Shown piece by piece: positions 6,539-6,768 of a stretch of 6,768 nucleotides of DNA; positions within the stretch are counted from its first letter, which is position 1, and the number at the start of each line of letters is the position of its first letter. Source of the stretch: Verrucomicrobia bacterium UBA6354 (GTDB lineage: Bacteria; Verrucomicrobiota; Kiritimatiellia; RFP12; UBA1067); contig DJRS01000040.1 of the NCBI GenBank assembly GCA_002440145.1, forward strand, positions 5,167 through 11,934, in the 5' to 3' direction. Both the position numbers and the translations under genes were made by a program. A model generated the notes under the pieces. That model was not told the origin of the DNA. It worked only from the letters and a program-made list of their open reading frames with translations, and made no database searches.

Positions 6539-6559
6539 TGAAAATTCCGGGGAGACTCC
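6539..6559 (-). repeat. Right terminal inverted repeat
   Basis: Read on the minus strand this is GGAGTCTCCCC followed by GGAATTTTCA, the partner of 6101-6121. It ends 17 bp upstream of the -35 box of the promoter for the secreted protein gene. Confidence 0.5.
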
Positions 6560-6575
6560 GACAGGGATTTCAGTG

Positions 6576-6604
6576 TTTACCTCACAGCCAAAATATGATA
6601 CACT
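6576..6604 (+). promoter_or_regulatory. Promoter for the secreted protein gene
   Basis: TTTACC (6576-6581) and TACACT (6599-6604) are separated by 17 bp, each matching the sigma-70 consensus at four of six positions. The predicted start is near 6611. The -10 context GATACACT resembles GATATACT at the debranching gene promoter. An overlapping TATGAT at 6594-6599 lacks a suitably spaced -35 box. Confidence 0.5.
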
Positions 6605-6610
6605 ATATGT

Positions 6611-6622
6611 CCCATGAATGGG
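6611..6622 (+). promoter_or_regulatory. Small stem-loop at the predicted mRNA 5' end
   Basis: CCCA (6611-6614) pairs with TGGG (6619-6622) around a TGAA loop, right at the predicted transcription start. It is short and marginal on its own, but it parallels the 5'-terminal hairpin of the GNAT leader. Confidence 0.25.
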
Positions 6623-6646
6623 AGAATACTGAAAGGAAAGAATGAT

Positions 6647-6768
6647 ATGAAGGTTTCGCTTCTGGCTTTAGGGGCGGCATTGATGACCGCGGCGGTTGGT
6701 GCAAATTCTATTGAAATAAACGGAATCTACCCGCATCTGGCCAGTTACAACTACGAGGGCGAATGCGG
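6647..6768 (+). CDS. Secreted protein of unknown function, N-terminal part only
   Basis: The gene starts at ATG 6647 and runs off the window, leaving 40 complete codons. Residues 1-19 form a classical Sec signal peptide: Lys at position 2, a hydrophobic core of about 15 residues, and a V-G-A cleavage site before N20. The mature start, NSIEINGIYPHLASYNYEGECG, resembles secreted proteins I associate with PVC bacteria that begin INGIYPHLA and continue with an EGECG motif. That is family memory, and their function is unknown to me. The ribosome binding site AAGGAAAG (6633-6640) supports this start. A three-codon frame at 6642 (ATG-ATA-TGA) overlaps the true start. The promoter at 6576-6604 gives a leader of about 36 nt. 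The product is probably periplasmic or exported. No lipobox cysteine follows the signal. Confidence 0.75.
   Translation, partial: MKVSLLALGAALMTAAVGANSIEINGIYPHLASYNYEGEC

Larger units (their letters stand above)
6101..6559. mobile_element. Putative MITE-like element bounded by imperfect terminal inverted repeats
   Basis: The left end GGAGTCTCCCC (6101-6111) is the exact reverse complement of GGGGAGACTCC (6549-6559). The match continues inward with 7 of the next 10 bases (AGAGTTTTGA against GGAATTTTCA), so 18 of 21 positions agree. The 459-bp interior encodes no transposase. The sequence just outside the left end, GGATTTCAGTG (6091-6101, its final G shared with the repeat), recurs as a direct repeat at 6565-6575, five bases beyond the right end. 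This is compatible with a non-autonomous transposable element. The offset means it is not a textbook target duplication, and a dispersed intergenic repeat is an alternative. Confidence 0.35.
6058..6570. other. Long non-coding spacer, rich in repeats and palindromes
   Basis: I see no credible gene in this stretch. Open frames on both strands give Arg/Pro/Gly-rich translations with no family features, and none has a convincing ribosome binding site. The base composition and codon pattern differ from the neighbouring genes, with mixed A/T-rich and G/C-rich patches. The content is a MITE-like segment (6101-6559), flanking direct repeats, and a hairpin cluster at 6397-6515, listed separately. Confidence 0.65.
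6091..6575 (+). repeat. Direct repeat GGATTTCAGTG flanking the MITE-like segment
   Basis: Perfect 11-bp copies lie at 6091-6101 and 6565-6575. The left copy abuts and shares one base with the left inverted repeat. The right copy is separated from the right inverted repeat by five bases (GACAG). A related 10-bp string, ACAGGGATTT, occurs at 6150-6159 and 6561-6570, so this sequence family recurs inside the spacer. Confidence 0.5.

Noticed and set aside
6076..6645. 189-residue open frame across the long spacer
   Set aside because: Its composition is Arg/Pro/Gly-rich with no domain. It crosses both inverted repeats and the promoter, and has no convincing ribosome binding site.
1..6768. CRISPR array, tRNA, rRNA, integrase or toxin-antitoxin pair
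   Set aside because: I saw no regularly spaced repeats, tRNA cloverleaf or T-loop consensus, rRNA-like stretch, recombinase motif or paired small toxin-antitoxin frames.

Overview
The window is GC-rich bacterial DNA (roughly two thirds G+C by eye, with strong G/C preference at third codon positions). It carries four plus-strand genes and two repeat- or hairpin-rich spacers. Two things hint at an uncultured member of the PVC superphylum (Kiritimatiellota or Lentisphaerota type): a large glycogen-debranching fusion protein, and the start of a secreted protein with an INGIYPHLA...EGECG motif. That placement comes from family memory, not from a marker gene.

Layout: positions 1-300 hold no convincing gene, only hairpins and short repeats. 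A good promoter (308-336) starts a leader of about 220 nt. The leader opens with a hairpin and contains a short reading frame with a good ribosome binding site whose N-terminus resembles a MATE-family transporter but quickly decays (412-585), probably a gene remnant. Its end overlaps the start of a small GNAT acetyltransferase (563-964). A DUF2156 protein with the predicted acyl-CoA N-acyltransferase fold follows (1047-1958). A short spacer carries a hairpin and a strong promoter placed so close to the next ATG that the transcript should be leaderless. That ATG opens a 1314-residue protein (2098-6042) joining a GH13-type alpha-glucanotransferase domain to a GDE/GH133 amylo-alpha-1,6-glucosidase. 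This bifunctional layout recalls eukaryotic glycogen debranching enzyme, and all catalytic motifs are intact.

The 600-bp spacer 6043-6646 has no credible gene. It has a hairpin around the stop codon of the debranching gene, a 459-bp segment bounded by imperfect terminal inverted repeats and flanked by a displaced 11-bp direct repeat (MITE-like), and inside that segment a run of hairpins, two of them mutually exclusive. A promoter then leads to a secreted protein cut off by the window end.

The debranching enzyme would act on cytoplasmic glycogen or imported alpha-glucan, converting limit dextrins into linear chains and free glucose. The GNAT and DUF2156 proteins have no visible link to it, and it has its own promoter. 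The points most worth a second look are the leaderless promoter, the shared TATACT-type -10 motif, the MITE-like element with competing hairpins, and the decayed transporter start in the GNAT leader.
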